A DNA stretch of 64,000 nucleotides from Strongylocentrotus purpuratus. Taxonomy: Eukaryota; Echinodermata; Echinoidea; Camarodonta; Strongylocentrotidae. The notes under the pieces were generated by a model. That model made no database searches. It saw only the letters and a list, made by a program, of their open reading frames with translations, and was not told the origin of the DNA. This document shows positions 63,903-64,000 of this stretch, piece after piece. The DNA lies in assembly GCF_000002235.5 (NCBI RefSeq), contig NW_022145613.1, positions 9,920,429-9,984,428 of the forward strand, given 5' to 3'. The position numbers were made by a program, and so were the translations under genes. Positions within the stretch are counted from its first letter, which is position 1. Every line of letters begins with the position of its first letter.

Positions 63903-64000
63903 CTAGAAAACATAAAAAGCAAGATTGACCAGTTACAGCTAAAGCAACAACCACAAACATACTGTGTAGACAGGGTGTAGACCATCATGATGTAATTAAT

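Noticed and set aside
61368-61445. tRNA gene on the plus strand (perfect acceptor-like stem)
   Set aside because: The T stem pairs badly and the sequence continues into SINE body; related heads occur elsewhere in the window.

Overview
The window is eukaryotic, AT-rich and mostly intronic. It lies inside one very large gene read on the minus strand. Every coding exon recognised is a single hyalin repeat (HYR) domain of about 81 residues, with phase-1 introns on both sides. I find 59 such exons, numbered here E1 to E59 from low to high coordinate; transcription runs E59 to E1. They total about 14.4 kb of coding sequence, or about 4,790 residues. No signal peptide, first exon, last exon, membrane segment or other domain type is visible, so both ends of the gene lie outside. 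The HYR expansion, the repeat content and a sea-urchin-type histone 3' end motif suggest an echinoderm, probably a sea urchin. The gene would then encode hyalin or a hyalin-like extracellular adhesion protein. The species is an inference.

Layout. From 221 to 24,065 there are 30 diverged HYR exons with introns of a few hundred bases. This part holds an old four-exon repeating order (types X, Y, Z, W), one exon lacking both conserved cysteines (E21) and one exon with a broken frame (E6). From 24,265 to 44,590 there is a young tandem array with a period of about 4.66 kb. Each unit carries four HYR exons (A, B, C, D), and the array holds 17 full exons plus a truncated one. Types A and C use a GC instead of a GT splice donor. 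The array is bounded by a 168-base direct repeat that differs at one base. From 44,891 to 63,902 there are 12 more exons, including older relatives of the array exons (E51 to E54) and a second copy of an exon pair (E49/E50 versus E58/E59).

The introns hold CR1/jockey-like and RTE-like LINE fragments, tRNA-derived SINEs, several foldback or MITE-like elements, a 1.66-kb TA-flanked element made largely of minisatellite, an 86-base minisatellite and simple repeats. No stand-alone gene, true tRNA or rRNA, CRISPR array or prokaryotic feature was found.

Because every exon is symmetric (phase 1-1), any number of HYR exons can be gained, lost or skipped without changing frame. This fits the layered duplications seen here. 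At each normal junction the last G of one exon joins AT or AC of the next to make Asp, giving a linker of the form V-x-V-x-D-x-E-x-P.
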